Part shown: positions 28,956 through 38,430 of the stretch, in pieces
How the letters are laid out: every line of letters begins with the position of its first letter
Numbering within the stretch: position 1 is the first letter of the stretch
Source: Mycolicibacterium elephantis DSM 44368
Lineage (GTDB): Bacteria; Actinomycetota; Actinomycetes; Mycobacteriales; Mycobacteriaceae
Reading direction: 5' to 3'
Assembly: GCF_004014805.1 (NCBI RefSeq)
Contig: NZ_ATDN01000001.1
Span: 310,001 to 374,000 of the forward strand
Length of the DNA: 64,000 nucleotides
The notes under the pieces: model-generated
The model's input: the letters and a program-made list of their open reading frames with translations, nothing else
Told to the model about the DNA's origin: nothing
The model's database searches: none
Position numbers and translations under genes: made by a program

Positions 28956-30092
28956 CTACAGGTCGATCGGATCGAACGGCGTCTCTGTCTCGGTGGTGTC
29001 GCGCAGCGCCCCCTTGAACTGCATTGCGCGGTAAGGCCATCCGGCCTCGGTGTGCCACTGCGACACCACCAGGCCGAACCCGCCTTCGACGTCGAACCGC
29101 GAGCCGGGCAGCAGGTAGCCGCCGTAGAGTTGCGCGACCTCGTTGTTCCGGTGGTTCTCGCCGGACCACGCCGAGCCGACAACCGGGGTCTGCAGGGGTG
29201 TGGTGTGCATGTTGGCGACAGGCGAGTCGACGACGCGGTAGCCGAGCGCGTACGCGGAGGCCAGAAACCCGCCGAGCACCCATTTTCCCTTCGCGAGGCG
29301 GCGAAACGTCAGCTCGCCCCATTTCTCGCCGGCCGGTGTGATCGGGGTGGCCGAGGCGCCCCACTGCCAGCGGCCGTCGGTGAATCCCCAACTCACGTAG
29401 CGGGTCCTGTCGCCGATGTGCTCGGGCCGCACCCGCATCAGAACGATGCCTTTGTCGCGCTGGAACCCGGTGGCCGTCACGTACACCCAGCCGTCGTCGG
29501 GATCGTGGTCCCACGACCAGCACTGGGCGTGACCGGTGTGCAGGTCAGCGGGAAACTTGGCGTTCTCACCCATATGCGTCCAGGACACCCCGCTGTCGTC
29601 GGAGCGCCAGATCTCGGTCCAGATCACGTTGCCGAAGCCGTGATTGACGATGGCGTGCAGATAGATCGAGTCGCCGACCCGCAGCAGGTCGGACGGAATG
29701 ACGGTGCTGATGCCGCCGCGACTCCACCCACTGGAGGCGCTGTCGTGGACGTAGTGCCACAGTTGGCGGGCGTAGTCCGGGTCGTCGCCGCCGGCGCGCT
29801 CATAAACGACCTCGTGGTTGGCGTCCCCGGTGCCGATCAGCACGACGGGCGAACGCCAGTCGCCCTGACCGACCGTGGCGCCGGAGAACGTGTCACCGAA
29901 CACCGAGACCAGCTTGCCGTTGGGCGCCAGCACCGACGCGCCCAAGTCGGTGCCGGTGACGCCCCAGCGGTCGGTGCGGCCTGGTCCCGTCAGGTCGACG
30001 ACCTTGCCGTTGCGCAGCGGCAGGGCGGGCCGCTCGGTGGTGCGCCGCAGACCATGGCCCGCGGCTCGGCCGATCGACGGTTGGTCCGACAA
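28956..30092 (-). CDS. DUF4185 domain protein
   Basis: A 378-residue protein filled by a DUF4185 beta-propeller-like domain: LTGPGRTDRWGVTGTDLGASV, KLVSVFGDTFSG and WRSPVVLIGTGD at the N-terminus and NNEVAQLYGGYLLPGSRFDVEGGFGLVVSQWHT near the end are typical. DUF4185 proteins look like glycosidases and are often secreted; some members have been linked to mycobacterial arabinan hydrolysis, which I recall but cannot confirm for this clade. No signal peptide is visible from the TTG start at 30092. The stop of the secreted protein upstream lies in the same frame 12 nt before this TTG. Confidence 0.75.
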   Translation of the reverse strand: MSDQPSIGRAAGHGLRRTTERPALPLRNGKVVDLTGPGRTDRWGVTGTDLGASVLAPNGKLVSVFGDTFSGATVGQGDWRSPVVLIGTGDANHEVVYERAGGDDPDYARQLWHYVHDSASSGWSRGGISTVIPSDLLRVGDSIYLHAIVNHGFGNVIWTEIWRSDDSGVSWTHMGENAKFPADLHTGHAQCWSWDHDPDDGWVYVTATGFQRDKGIVLMRVRPEHIGDRTRYVSWGFTDGRWQWGASATPITPAGEKWGELTFRRLAKGKWVLGGFLASAYALGYRVVDSPVANMHTTPLQTPVVGSAWSGENHRNNEVAQLYGGYLLPGSRFDVEGGFGLVVSQWHTEAGWPYRAMQFKGALRDTTETETPFDPIDL

Positions 30093-30104
30093 CTCAGCAG
30101 CAGC

Positions 30105-30641
30105 TCAGAAACAACGCCGCAGCCCGCCCGGCTCGCAGATCAGCGGATACTGGTCGACGGGGATGGCCAGCGGCCGGTTGAACGACATCGTCAGCGGCAC
30201 TACGACCATCGCGGCCTGCTCACCGCACACCGCGCCGTGGATCACCTTCATGGTGCCCACCCAGCTGTAGGGGTCGAAGGAGTAGATCGTCTGCTGCGGC
30301 GCCTTGGAGCCGTCCGGGCAGACCTTGCCGTCGATCGTGTCGTAGTCGAACTGCCACCGGCCGCCGACCATGACGGCCTCGGCGCCCGTCTGGCCTTTCG
30401 GTGTGATCTTCAGCTTGCATCCGACCGGAAGCAGCAGCGGTTCACGCAGGTCACCCACGACCGGAACGCACAGCGGAAAGATCTCCCATTCGGTGCTGGC
30501 TTGACCGTCGATGTCGACGTTGTAGACGCCCTCGGGCACGCCCGGCGCCTTGACGTCGCCCTGCGCCTGGGCGGGCGCGGCCAGTCCGAGAGCCGTCGCA
30601 GCGCTGATCAGGGCCACCCCGAGCCCACGGAGAAGTCTCAC
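30105..30641 (-). CDS. Small secreted protein
   Basis: A 178-residue exported protein. The N-terminus VRLLRGLGVALISAATALGLAAPAQA is a classic Sec signal peptide with AQA cleavage. The mature part has six Cys residues, including ICEPGGLRRCF at the end, and a beta-rich pattern (GVYNVDIDGQASTEWEIFPLCVPVVGD). I use GTG 30641, 9 nt inside the longest ORF, because GAAGGGG lies 8 nt upstream. It probably shares a transcript with DUF4185 downstream. Function unknown. Confidence 0.75.
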   Translation of the reverse strand: MRLLRGLGVALISAATALGLAAPAQAQGDVKAPGVPEGVYNVDIDGQASTEWEIFPLCVPVVGDLREPLLLPVGCKLKITPKGQTGAEAVMVGGRWQFDYDTIDGKVCPDGSKAPQQTIYSFDPYSWVGTMKVIHGAVCGEQAAMVVVPLTMSFNRPLAIPVDQYPLICEPGGLRRCF

Positions 30642-30797
30642 GATGTGCACCCCTTCAACCCAGCGTCTCGGACGTCGAACCGCGTCGAGTATGTCAGTGT
30701 GAACAGGGCCCCGTCACCTGTTTCACCGGCCCCCGTTTGCGGGAGCGGCGACAGCGGGTAGATCCGGCGGGGCAGACGATTCCTGGGGTGATGGCAC

Positions 30798-32330
30798 ATG
30801 AAACGGCTGGCGGTGGCGGCGGCTGTCGCCACCATCGGCCTGGTGTTGTGCGTCGTCGCGTGCTCGCCCGGCCAGCGGGTCGATCTCGGCGAGGACGTGT
30901 CGGGCAATCTGATCGCCGCCATCTCCGGTGAACCCGACCAGCTGGACCCGCACAAGACGACCGCCTACTTCTCGTTCGAGGTGTTGGAGAACGTCTTCGA
31001 CACGCTGGTGGAGCCCGACGAGAACCTGGAGATGCGGCCTGCGCTCGCCGAGTCGTGGGACGTCAGCCCCGACCAGCTCACCTGGACGTTTCGTCTGCGC
31101 CCCGGTGTCACGTTCCACGACGGCAGCCCGTTCACCGCGGACGACGTGGTCTACTCCTACCGCCGGATCATCGACGAGAAACTGGCCAACGTCGACAAGT
31201 TCAGCGCCGTCGCCGACGTCACCGCGCCCGACCCGCTGACCGTCGTCGTCCACCTCGACCGGCCGACGCCGAACCTGTTGACCAACCTCGGCGGGTTCAA
31301 GGGCATGGCGATCGTGTCGCGCCGCAACGTCGAAAGCGGTCAGATCGCCACCCACCCCGTCGGCACCGGCCCGTTCGAGTTCGTGGGCCAAAAGAGTGGC
31401 GACTCGATCACGCTCAAGGCCAACCCGTCGTATTGGGATGGGGCACCGCCCATTTCGGGTGTCACGTTCCGATTCATCGCGGAGCCGTCCACCGCGTTGT
31501 CGGCGCTGCAGGCCGGTGAGATCGACTGGACGGACTCGGTGCCCACCCAACGCGTCGCGCAACTGCGTGACGACGACTCGATCACGCTGGCGGTGACCGA
31601 AAGCAACGACTACTGGTACCTGGCGCTCAACGAGGCCCGCGCACCCTGGAACGACGTGCGGGCGCGTCAGGCGATCGCCTACGGCATCGACCGCGCCGCG
31701 ATCGTGGCGGCCACCAGTTACGGCACCGCGACCGCGAACCAGCTGGCGATCCCGGAAGGCAACCCGTGGTACACGCCGTATGACCGGTACCGCTACGACC
31801 TGGACGTCGCCCGGTCGCTGATCGACGACGCCGGCGTCGGCGACGTCGACCTCGATCTGCTGGTCACCAGCGAGTATCCGGCGACCGTCACCGCCGCACA
31901 GATCATCGCCGATAACCTTGCGCCGCTTGGGATCACGGTGAACATCCGCACCGTCGACTTCGCCACCTGGCTGGACGAGCAGAACACCGGCAACTTCGAC
32001 ATGCTGATGATGGGTTGGCTGGGCAACATCGACCCCGACGACTTCTACTACGCCCAGCACCACTCGCAGGGCACCAGCAACGCGCAGAAGTTCTCCGACC
32101 CCGAAGTCGATCGGCTGCTGGACGCCGGGCGCGTGGAGACCGACCGGCGGGCGCGGGGCGCGCTGTACGACAAGGCGGCAACGCTGATCGCCGACAAGGT
32201 CAGCTACATCTTCTTGTACAACCCGTCGGTGATCCAGGCGTGGACTCCCGATCTGACCGGGTATCACGCCCGCCGCGACGCGGCGGTCCGTTTCCGCACA
32301 GCCGATCTGGCACACGGAGACGACCGGTGA
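30798..32330 (+). CDS. Peptide/nickel-type ABC transporter substrate-binding lipoprotein
   Basis: A 510-residue family 5 solute-binding protein. Signal and lipobox end VVACSPG, so Cys is lipidated and anchors the protein outside the membrane. Family signatures include ISGEPDQLDPHKTTAYFSFEVLENVFDTLVEP, RPALAESWDVSPDQLTWTFRLRPGVTFHDGSPFTADDVVYSYRR and VGTGPFEFV. It would capture oligopeptides or a similar solute for the permeases encoded next. The stop overlaps the first permease start (GTGA). Confidence 0.93.
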   Translation: MKRLAVAAAVATIGLVLCVVACSPGQRVDLGEDVSGNLIAAISGEPDQLDPHKTTAYFSFEVLENVFDTLVEPDENLEMRPALAESWDVSPDQLTWTFRLRPGVTFHDGSPFTADDVVYSYRRIIDEKLANVDKFSAVADVTAPDPLTVVVHLDRPTPNLLTNLGGFKGMAIVSRRNVESGQIATHPVGTGPFEFVGQKSGDSITLKANPSYWDGAPPISGVTFRFIAEPSTALSALQAGEIDWTDSVPTQRVAQLRDDDSITLAVTESNDYWYLALNEARAPWNDVRARQAIAYGIDRAAIVAATSYGTATANQLAIPEGNPWYTPYDRYRYDLDVARSLIDDAGVGDVDLDLLVTSEYPATVTAAQIIADNLAPLGITVNIRTVDFATWLDEQNTGNFDMLMMGWLGNIDPDDFYYAQHHSQGTSNAQKFSDPEVDRLLDAGRVETDRRARGALYDKAATLIADKVSYIFLYNPSVIQAWTPDLTGYHARRDAAVRFRTADLAHGDDR

Positions 32331-33295
32331 CCCGCGTGCTGGCGCATCCGGCGGTCCGGTTTCTCGCGCGCCGGCTGCTGTATTCGGCGGTGGTGATGCT
32401 CGGTGTGCTGGTGGTGGTGTTCGCGCTGGTGCATCTGGTGCCCGGTGATCCGGTCCGCATCGCGCTGGGCACCCGTTACACTCCGGAGGCCTATGCGGCG
32501 CTGCGCGAGGCCAGTGGGCTGGACAAGCCGATCGTCGAGCAGTTCTTCGGCTACCTCGGCTCGGCGTTGACGGGTGATCTGGGGGTCAGCTTCCGCAACG
32601 GCGACCCGGTGACGCTGATCCTGCTCGAACGGCTCCCTGCCACAGTGTCTCTCGCGATGGTCGGCATTCTCATCGCGCTGCTGATCGCGCTGCCCGCGGG
32701 CATCTGGTCGGCACTGCACGAAGGCCGGCTCAGCGACGCGATCGTGCGGGTGGCCAGTCAGTTCGGTGTCTCGATTCCGGACTTCTGGATGGGCATTCTG
32801 TTGATCGCGCTGTTCGCGACGACGCTGGGCTGGTTGCCGACCTCGGGCTACCGGCCGCTGCTGGAGGACCCGGCGGGCTGGTTGCGTCACATCGTGTTGC
32901 CCGCGTTGACGGTCGGTCTGGTGGCCGCGGCGATCATGACGCGGTACGTGCGGTCGGCGGTGCTGGAGGTCGCCGCCACCGGCTACGTCCGCACCGCGAG
33001 ATCGAAGGGCCTGCCGCCGGCGGTGGTCACGTTCCGCCACACGGTGCGCAACGCGCTCATCCCGGTGTTGACTATCACGGGCATTCAGCTCGCGACGATT
33101 CTCGGCGGGGTCATCGTGGTCGAGGTGGTCTTCGCGTGGCCGGGGCTGGGCCGGCTGGTCTACAACGCCGTTGCCGCACGGGATTACCCGGTGATTCAGG
33201 GCGCGGTGCTGCTGATCGCCGTCCTGTTTCTGCTCATCAACCTGATCGTGGACGCGTTGTACGCGGTCGTCGACCCGAGGATCCGGCTGTCATGA
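32327..33295 (+). CDS. ABC transporter permease 1, DppB/OppB type
   Basis: A 322-residue inner-membrane permease with about six helices and the DppB-type N-terminus FLARRLLYSAVVMLGVLVVVFALVHLVPGDPVRIALG. The EAA coupling loop is GYVRTARSKGLPPAVVTFRHTVRNALIP. GTG 32327 is used, overlapping the upstream stop by GTGA; the longer in-frame ORF that begins 312 nt upstream lies wholly inside the binding-protein gene. Its own stop overlaps permease 2 by ATGA. Confidence 0.94.
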   Translation: MTRVLAHPAVRFLARRLLYSAVVMLGVLVVVFALVHLVPGDPVRIALGTRYTPEAYAALREASGLDKPIVEQFFGYLGSALTGDLGVSFRNGDPVTLILLERLPATVSLAMVGILIALLIALPAGIWSALHEGRLSDAIVRVASQFGVSIPDFWMGILLIALFATTLGWLPTSGYRPLLEDPAGWLRHIVLPALTVGLVAAAIMTRYVRSAVLEVAATGYVRTARSKGLPPAVVTFRHTVRNALIPVLTITGIQLATILGGVIVVEVVFAWPGLGRLVYNAVAARDYPVIQGAVLLIAVLFLLINLIVDALYAVVDPRIRLS

Positions 33296-34173
33296 GCGCC
33301 GACGCGGACCGGGGCACGCGGGTGGCATCGTGGCGGCTGCTGTTGCGCAACCCGGTAACGGCCGTCAGCGCAGCGGCGCTCGCGGTCATCGTGTTCGTCG
33401 CGCTGGGCGCGGATTGGCTTGCCCCGTATGGCGTCAACGACGTGGATGTGCCCAACGCGCTGCAGCCGCCGAGCGGTGCGCATTGGTTCGGCACCGACGA
33501 GCTCGGGCGCGACGTGCTGTCGCGTGTGCTGGTGGCGATCCAGGCGTCACTGCGGGTGGCGGTGGTCAGCGTGGCGTTCGCGGTGATCGTCGGCGTGACC
33601 GTCGGTGTGGTGTCCGGTTACCGCGGCGGCTGGTTGGACGCCATGCTCATGCGCGTCGTCGACGTGATGTTCGCCTTTCCGGTGCTGATTCTCGCGTTGG
33701 CGGTGGTGGCGATCCTGGGCCCGGGCGTGGCGACGACGATGTTGGCGATCGGCATCGTCTACACGCCGATCTTCGCCCGGGTGGCCCGCGGCAGCACGTT
33801 GAGCGTGCGTGCGGAACCGTTCGTCGCTGCGTCGCAGAGCATGGGCACCGGAAGCGGTTACATCCTCGGGCGCCATATTCTGCCGAACATCGCCGGCCCG
33901 TTGGTGGTGCAGACGTCGCTGTCGTTGGCGTTCGCCATCCTCGCCGAGGCGGCGCTGTCGTTCCTCGGGCTGGGTCTGCAGCCGCCGCAGCCTTCGCTGG
34001 GCCGGATGATCTTCGACTCGCAGGGTTTCGTGACGCTGGCGTGGTGGATGGCGGTGGTTCCCGGCGCCGCGATCGTCGTCACGGTGCTGGCGTTCAACCT
34101 GCTGGGCGACGGGCTTCGGGATGTGCTGGATCCCAAGCAGCGCACGTTGATCGAGGCGCGGAGGAAGCAGTGA
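33292..34173 (+). CDS. ABC transporter permease 2, DppC/OppC type
   Basis: A 293-residue permease with the DppC-type N-terminal helix followed by HWFGTDELGRDVLSRVLVAIQASLRVA. The EAA loop is EPFVAASQSMGTGSGYILGRHILPN. ATG 33292 overlaps permease 1 by ATGA, and its stop overlaps the ATPase GTG start. It pairs with permease 1 to form the membrane channel. Confidence 0.94.
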   Translation: MSADADRGTRVASWRLLLRNPVTAVSAAALAVIVFVALGADWLAPYGVNDVDVPNALQPPSGAHWFGTDELGRDVLSRVLVAIQASLRVAVVSVAFAVIVGVTVGVVSGYRGGWLDAMLMRVVDVMFAFPVLILALAVVAILGPGVATTMLAIGIVYTPIFARVARGSTLSVRAEPFVAASQSMGTGSGYILGRHILPNIAGPLVVQTSLSLAFAILAEAALSFLGLGLQPPQPSLGRMIFDSQGFVTLAWWMAVVPGAAIVVTVLAFNLLGDGLRDVLDPKQRTLIEARRKQ

Positions 34174-35795
34174 CCGAGCCCACCTTGAGCGTGCGCGACC
34201 TGCGGGTGGCGATCGGTCGTCGCGAGATCGTGCGCGGTGTCTCGTTCGATGTCCACCCCGAGCAGACGCTCGGCATCGTCGGCGAGTCCGGCTCCGGCAA
34301 GACGATGACCGCGCTGGCCGCGACCGGGCTGCTCGACGCACCGGGCGCCGTCGTCGCCGGGACCAGCACACTGGGCATCGCCGACGGTAAGGGCGCCGTG
34401 CAGCTGGTCGGCGCGTCGGCGCGGCTGCTGCGCAGCGTGCACGGCGACCGGATCGGCTTCGTGTTCCAGGACCCCTCCACGTCGCTGAACCCGCTGCTGA
34501 CCATCGGCCGCCAGATCACTGAATCCATTGAGACGCACCGTCGTTCGACTCGGCGCGAGGCACGCACCCGAGCGCTGGAGCTGCTGGAGGCCGTGGGGTT
34601 GCCGCAACCGGAGTCGCGGCTGGACAGTTATCCGCATCAACTCTCGGGCGGGCAGCGGCAGCGGGTGATGATCGCGGTCGCGTTGGCATGCAGCCCGCAG
34701 CTGCTGATCGCCGACGAACCAACCACCGCGCTCGACGTGACCACGCAGGCCCAGATCGTCGCGCTGGTAAAGGATCTGCAGCGCGAGTTCGCCACCGCGG
34801 TGATCTGGATCAGTCACGACCTCGGCGTGATCGGCCAGGTGGCCGACGACGTCACGGTGCTTCAGCGCGGCACGGCCGTCGAGCAGGCGAGCATCGTCGA
34901 CATCTTCGACCGCCCGCAGCACCCCTACACCCGGGAACTGCTGGACGCCCGGCCGCTGGTCGGGCACGCCGGGCCGGCGCCCGTCCCCGACGCCGAGGTC
35001 CTGCTCGACGTCGACGGCCTCGACGTGCGCTACCGGGTGAGCACGCCGACCGGCACGCGGACCGTACATGCGGTGGAGGACCTGTCGTTTCGCATCCGGC
35101 GGGGCACCACGCTGGGCCTGGTCGGGGAATCGGGTTCGGGCAAGTCGACGGTCGCCGCGGCGCTGACCGGTCTGGTCAAACCCGACGCCGGTACCGCCAG
35201 CATCGGCGCAACGGACGTGCTCGGTGTGCCTCGATCCAAGGTCAAGGCGTTGCGCAGGCGGATCAGCCTGGTCTTTCAGGACCCGTTCTCGTCGCTGAAC
35301 CCCCGTGCCCGCGTCGGGACTTCGATCGCTGAGCCGCTGACGGTGCACAAGCTCGTGCGCGGCCGGCAGGCGCGCAGGGCCCGGGTGGCCGAGTTGCTCG
35401 AGTTGGTCGGGCTTTCGGCGTCGTTCGCCAGCCGCTACCCGCACGAACTGTCGGGTGGTGAGCGTCAACGCGTGTCGATCGCACGGGCGTTGGCTGGCGA
35501 ACCCGACCTGGTCATTCTCGACGAAGCCACTGCCTCACTTGATGTTTCGGTGCAGGCCCGGGTGTTGGACTTGTTGACCCGGTTACAGCGTGAGCTGGGG
35601 CTGACCTACCTGTTCATCGCGCACGACCTGGCGATCGTGCAGCAGATGAGCCATGACGTGCTTGTGCTGCGCGACGGCGCCGCGGTCGAGTACCGCCCGG
35701 CCGCCGAGTTGTTCACCGCACCCGAGCACGACTACACCCGCGAGCTGCTGGCCGCCGTCCCGCCCTCTTCCCCATCCACCACCCCGCCGAAATAG
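34170..35795 (+). CDS. Dual-domain ABC ATPase (DppD-DppF fusion)
   Basis: A 541-residue protein with two complete ATPase domains in one chain. Domain 1: Walker [15 protein letters not shown] near residue 35, signature [12 protein letters not shown], Walker [14 protein letters not shown]. Domain 2: Walker [15 protein letters not shown], signature [15 protein letters not shown], Walker [14 protein letters not shown]. Each keeps its switch His (ISHDLGV and IAHDLAIV). Most peptide importers encode two separate ATPases; the fused form is common in actinobacteria. GTG 34170 overlaps permease 2 by GTGA, completing a four-gene operon with no gaps. Confidence 0.94.
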   Translation: MTEPTLSVRDLRVAIGRREIVRGVSFDVHPEQTLGIVGESGSGKTMTALAATGLLDAPGAVVAGTSTLGIADGKGAVQLVGASARLLRSVHGDRIGFVFQDPSTSLNPLLTIGRQITESIETHRRSTRREARTRALELLEAVGLPQPESRLDSYPHQLSGGQRQRVMIAVALACSPQLLIADEPTTALDVTTQAQIVALVKDLQREFATAVIWISHDLGVIGQVADDVTVLQRGTAVEQASIVDIFDRPQHPYTRELLDARPLVGHAGPAPVPDAEVLLDVDGLDVRYRVSTPTGTRTVHAVEDLSFRIRRGTTLGLVGESGSGKSTVAAALTGLVKPDAGTASIGATDVLGVPRSKVKALRRRISLVFQDPFSSLNPRARVGTSIAEPLTVHKLVRGRQARRARVAELLELVGLSASFASRYPHELSGGERQRVSIARALAGEPDLVILDEATASLDVSVQARVLDLLTRLQRELGLTYLFIAHDLAIVQQMSHDVLVLRDGAAVEYRPAAELFTAPEHDYTRELLAAVPPSSPSTTPPK

Positions 35796-35876
35796 CATTC
35801 CGGGTCGCTGCCGCGGCGATCGAACGACCATGCCTTCACGCTGACGCCGCGAACGGGCGTGAGAGGGTCTTGAACC

Positions 35877-36617
35877 ATGACTCAACTCAGCGGCAAGGTC
35901 GCATTGGTCACCGGCGCATCGGCGGGCTTGGGCGCCGCGGTGGCGCAGTTGTTCGCCCAGCGCGGCGCCACGGTGTTCGGGATCGCGCGCGACGCCGAAC
36001 GGATGGCAACCGTCTTCGACGACGTACCCGGCGGCGAGTACGCGTCGGTCGACGTCACCTCGTCTCAGGCGTGCCGCGACGCGGTGTCGCAGTGCGTCGA
36101 CGCGTTCGGCCGGCTTGACGTTCTGGTCAACGGCGCGGGCTTTCACCAGATGCGCCACACCACGACGGTGACCGACGAGGAGTGGGACCACGATCTGGCG
36201 GTGAACCTGAACGGGCCGTTCTACCTGTGCCGCGCGGCGCTGCCGCATCTGCTGGAGACCGGCGGCAACATCGTCAACGTCGCCTCGATCGCGGGCGTGG
36301 AAGGCGAGGTGTACTCGGCAGGCTACTGCGCCGCCAAACACGGGCTGATCGGCCTGACCCGCGCCCTGGCCGTCGAGTACACCAAAGAGAAGATTCGCGT
36401 GAACGCCGTCTGCCCGGGCGGAATGCCGACCGCGCAGACCACCGAGTTCACCGCCCCCGAGAACGCCGACTGGGATCTGATCATGCGGATCGCCTCGCCG
36501 CGCGGCTTCATGGACACCGTCGACGTCGCCAAGGCGATCGCGTTCCTGGCCAGCGACGACGCCGCCGCGATCCACGGAGCGGTGTACCGGGTGGACAACG
36601 GCAAAGGTGCGGGCTAG
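35877..36617 (+). CDS. Short-chain dehydrogenase/reductase
   Basis: A 246-residue classical SDR. The Rossmann motif is VTGASAGLGAAVAQLF near residue 13, the NNAG motif appears as VNGAGF, and the catalytic Ser and Tyr-Lys are in NVASIAG and GYCAAKHG. VRVNAVCPGG-type text after the active site is present as IRVNAVCPGG. The N-terminal GlyXXXGlyXGly implies NAD(H) or NADP(H); substrate unknown. It lies 81 bp after the transporter operon and converges on phoD. Confidence 0.92.
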   Translation: MTQLSGKVALVTGASAGLGAAVAQLFAQRGATVFGIARDAERMATVFDDVPGGEYASVDVTSSQACRDAVSQCVDAFGRLDVLVNGAGFHQMRHTTTVTDEEWDHDLAVNLNGPFYLCRAALPHLLETGGNIVNVASIAGVEGEVYSAGYCAAKHGLIGLTRALAVEYTKEKIRVNAVCPGGMPTAQTTEFTAPENADWDLIMRIASPRGFMDTVDVAKAIAFLASDDAAAIHGAVYRVDNGKGAG

Positions 36618-36650
36618 CGGGTTGGACCGGCCACGTGGCTCAACTTGCGG

Positions 36651-36707
36651 CGAAATCTGCACCAGGGCTGTGGTTTTCGTAAGATCGCGACCCTGGTGCA
36701 GATTTCG
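36651..36707. terminator. Palindrome between convergent SDR and phosphatase genes
   Basis: Arms CGAAATCTGCACCAGGG at 36651-36667 and its exact complement at 36691-36707 form a 17-bp perfect stem with a 23-nt loop. It lies in the 101-bp gap between two convergent genes, where it could terminate both. No T-tract follows. It differs in sequence from the GCGAGCAGACG palindromes. Confidence 0.7.
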
Positions 36708-36718
36708 GCGTTCGTCGG

Positions 36719-38362
36719 CTAGAGCAGCTTGTGCTCGATGACGGTGGTCAGCCGTGGCTTGCGCCAGTTGCCGGTGACGGCTTCGATGCGCACGCCCATC
36801 TCGCCGCCCGCGATCTCCAGCGTGCCGATCTGGTTGCGGAAGTGCGGCATGGTGACGGGTCGCCACCGAAGCCGCGGCATCCCCACCTTGGTGGTACGCA
36901 CGAGCGCCTTGCCGACCGCCTCGACGAACCCGGTGTGGCCGAGCCGCAGGACGACCCGTTCGACCGCCGACGGCTCCTTGCGCAGCCCGGAGCACACCAC
37001 CTGCCAGATCTTGGTGCCGGCGTTGGCGGTTTCGTCGGGCAGCGCGACCTCGCTCACCCAGCAGTGGTGCACGTCGCCGCCGAACAACACCATCGACTCG
37101 GGCGCCAATCCGCGCTTGCCGCCGGCCACTTCGATGACCAGGTCCTCGAAGCGTCGGAAGCTGTCCTGGAAGCAGGCCCAGTGATCGAGGTTGGCGGCCA
37201 TGCGCACCTTCTCCCCCAACCCGGTCAGCCGCTTGCCCCACGCGCCGTCGCCGACGGCCTCCGACCAGGCCTCGATGTGGTGCATGCCGTAGGGCAACAG
37301 GATCGGCAGTGAACTGGCGAACAGCAGATGCTGGTAGTTGCCGTCGGCCTTGGCGGTGATCCAGTCCCACTCGTCGTCGGTGGTGACTCGGCGGTGTCCC
37401 GGCTTCAGTTGCCGGCCCGAACGGGCGTCGACGACGATCAGCCGCGCCGCGCCGAGATCGCGGCACATGCTGAAATGCGAAACCCCGTCGTCTTTTTCCG
37501 CCATGAGCGCGAGTTCCCGGATCGGTTCTGCGCCCTGCCGGGTTTCCATGACCCGCTGAAATGTCTGGTCTTCGGCCAGTTCGTCCGGCGTCATGTTGCC
37601 GAGGTGCTGATAGATCCAGTAGGCCATGAGCCCGCCGATGATCCGGGTCTGGTACCAGTCGGTCTTGCGCTTCTCCTCCAGCCACGCCTGCGAGGTGTTC
37701 CACTTGTCGTTGATCTCGTGGTCGTCGAATATCATCGACGTTGGAATGGTCGAAAGCATCCATCGCACAACGGGATCGCGCCAGGCGTCCCAGTAACCGA
37801 TGCAGTACTCCTCGAAGTCCTCGAGCACCTCGACCGGGCCGTCGGCGTGCACCTCGCGGTCGGCGACGAGGTCCCTGATCGTGTCGTTGACCTGATCGGC
37901 GTAGAGCTGGTCGCCCATCATCAGCAACGCGTCGGGCCACAGCGCCGACGGCTGACGCAGCATGCGCAGGCCGTAGGTGCGCAACACGTCGACGCCCTTG
38001 CCCTTCGGGTGCCACCAGTGTTGGTAGGTGTGGGGCGGGTGGTGCGGGGCCGACGCGCGGCACGACCCGAACAGCAGCCGCAACGAGCCGTCCCGCGGCA
38101 TCAACCGCACCCGCGGCTGTGGCATCTCGTAATCCGCTGGCGGCCAGGCCTTCTCGCCGTCGAGGTGAACCTCGTAGTGATGCTCGCGGTCCGGGTCCAG
38201 CCCGGTCACGCAGACGATCGCGAAGTGGTGCCCCTCGACCTCGAACGTGTCCGCCAGGTGTCCGAGGATCGCCACTTCGCACGGCGCATCCGTCTCGACC
38301 CAGATGGTCGCGTCGGTCTCGCCGACGTGGCGGAGCAGCGGTCCTACGCGAACCTCGGGCAT
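36719..38362 (-). CDS. PhoD-like phosphodiesterase/alkaline phosphatase
   Basis: About 547 residues of a PhoD-family metallophosphatase. Metal-binding segments are LLFGSCRAS, LMMGDQLYADQ, MIFDDHEINDKWN and VLFGGDVHHCWVSEV. Residues 1-90 form the fibronectin-like PhoD N-domain. There is no Sec or Tat signal, unlike secreted PhoD, so this version is probably cytoplasmic. I prefer ATG 38362 (MPEVRVGPLL) with GGGG just upstream; an ATG 18 nt earlier is possible. Confidence 0.88.
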   Translation of the reverse strand: MPEVRVGPLLRHVGETDATIWVETDAPCEVAILGHLADTFEVEGHHFAIVCVTGLDPDREHHYEVHLDGEKAWPPADYEMPQPRVRLMPRDGSLRLLFGSCRASAPHHPPHTYQHWWHPKGKGVDVLRTYGLRMLRQPSALWPDALLMMGDQLYADQVNDTIRDLVADREVHADGPVEVLEDFEEYCIGYWDAWRDPVVRWMLSTIPTSMIFDDHEINDKWNTSQAWLEEKRKTDWYQTRIIGGLMAYWIYQHLGNMTPDELAEDQTFQRVMETRQGAEPIRELALMAEKDDGVSHFSMCRDLGAARLIVVDARSGRQLKPGHRRVTTDDEWDWITAKADGNYQHLLFASSLPILLPYGMHHIEAWSEAVGDGAWGKRLTGLGEKVRMAANLDHWACFQDSFRRFEDLVIEVAGGKRGLAPESMVLFGGDVHHCWVSEVALPDETANAGTKIWQVVCSGLRKEPSAVERVVLRLGHTGFVEAVGKALVRTTKVGMPRLRWRPVTMPHFRNQIGTLEIAGGEMGVRIEAVTGNWRKPRLTTVIEHKLL

Positions 38363-38430
38363 CGCCCCATCATGCATCACTTAATTGACGGGGATGCACG
38401 TTCTGGAGCGATGCCCGAGGCGCGATCTTC

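Noticed and set aside
32015..34173. Upstream extensions of the permease and ATPase frames
   Set aside because: The extensions lie inside the preceding genes; GTGA/ATGA overlaps give starts that fit the families.
33858..38282. Long minus-strand frames of 536 and 899 codons over the ABC operon, SDR and PhoD genes
   Set aside because: They run antisense to or out of frame with well-identified genes, and their Arg/His/Gly-rich content is typical of shadow frames.
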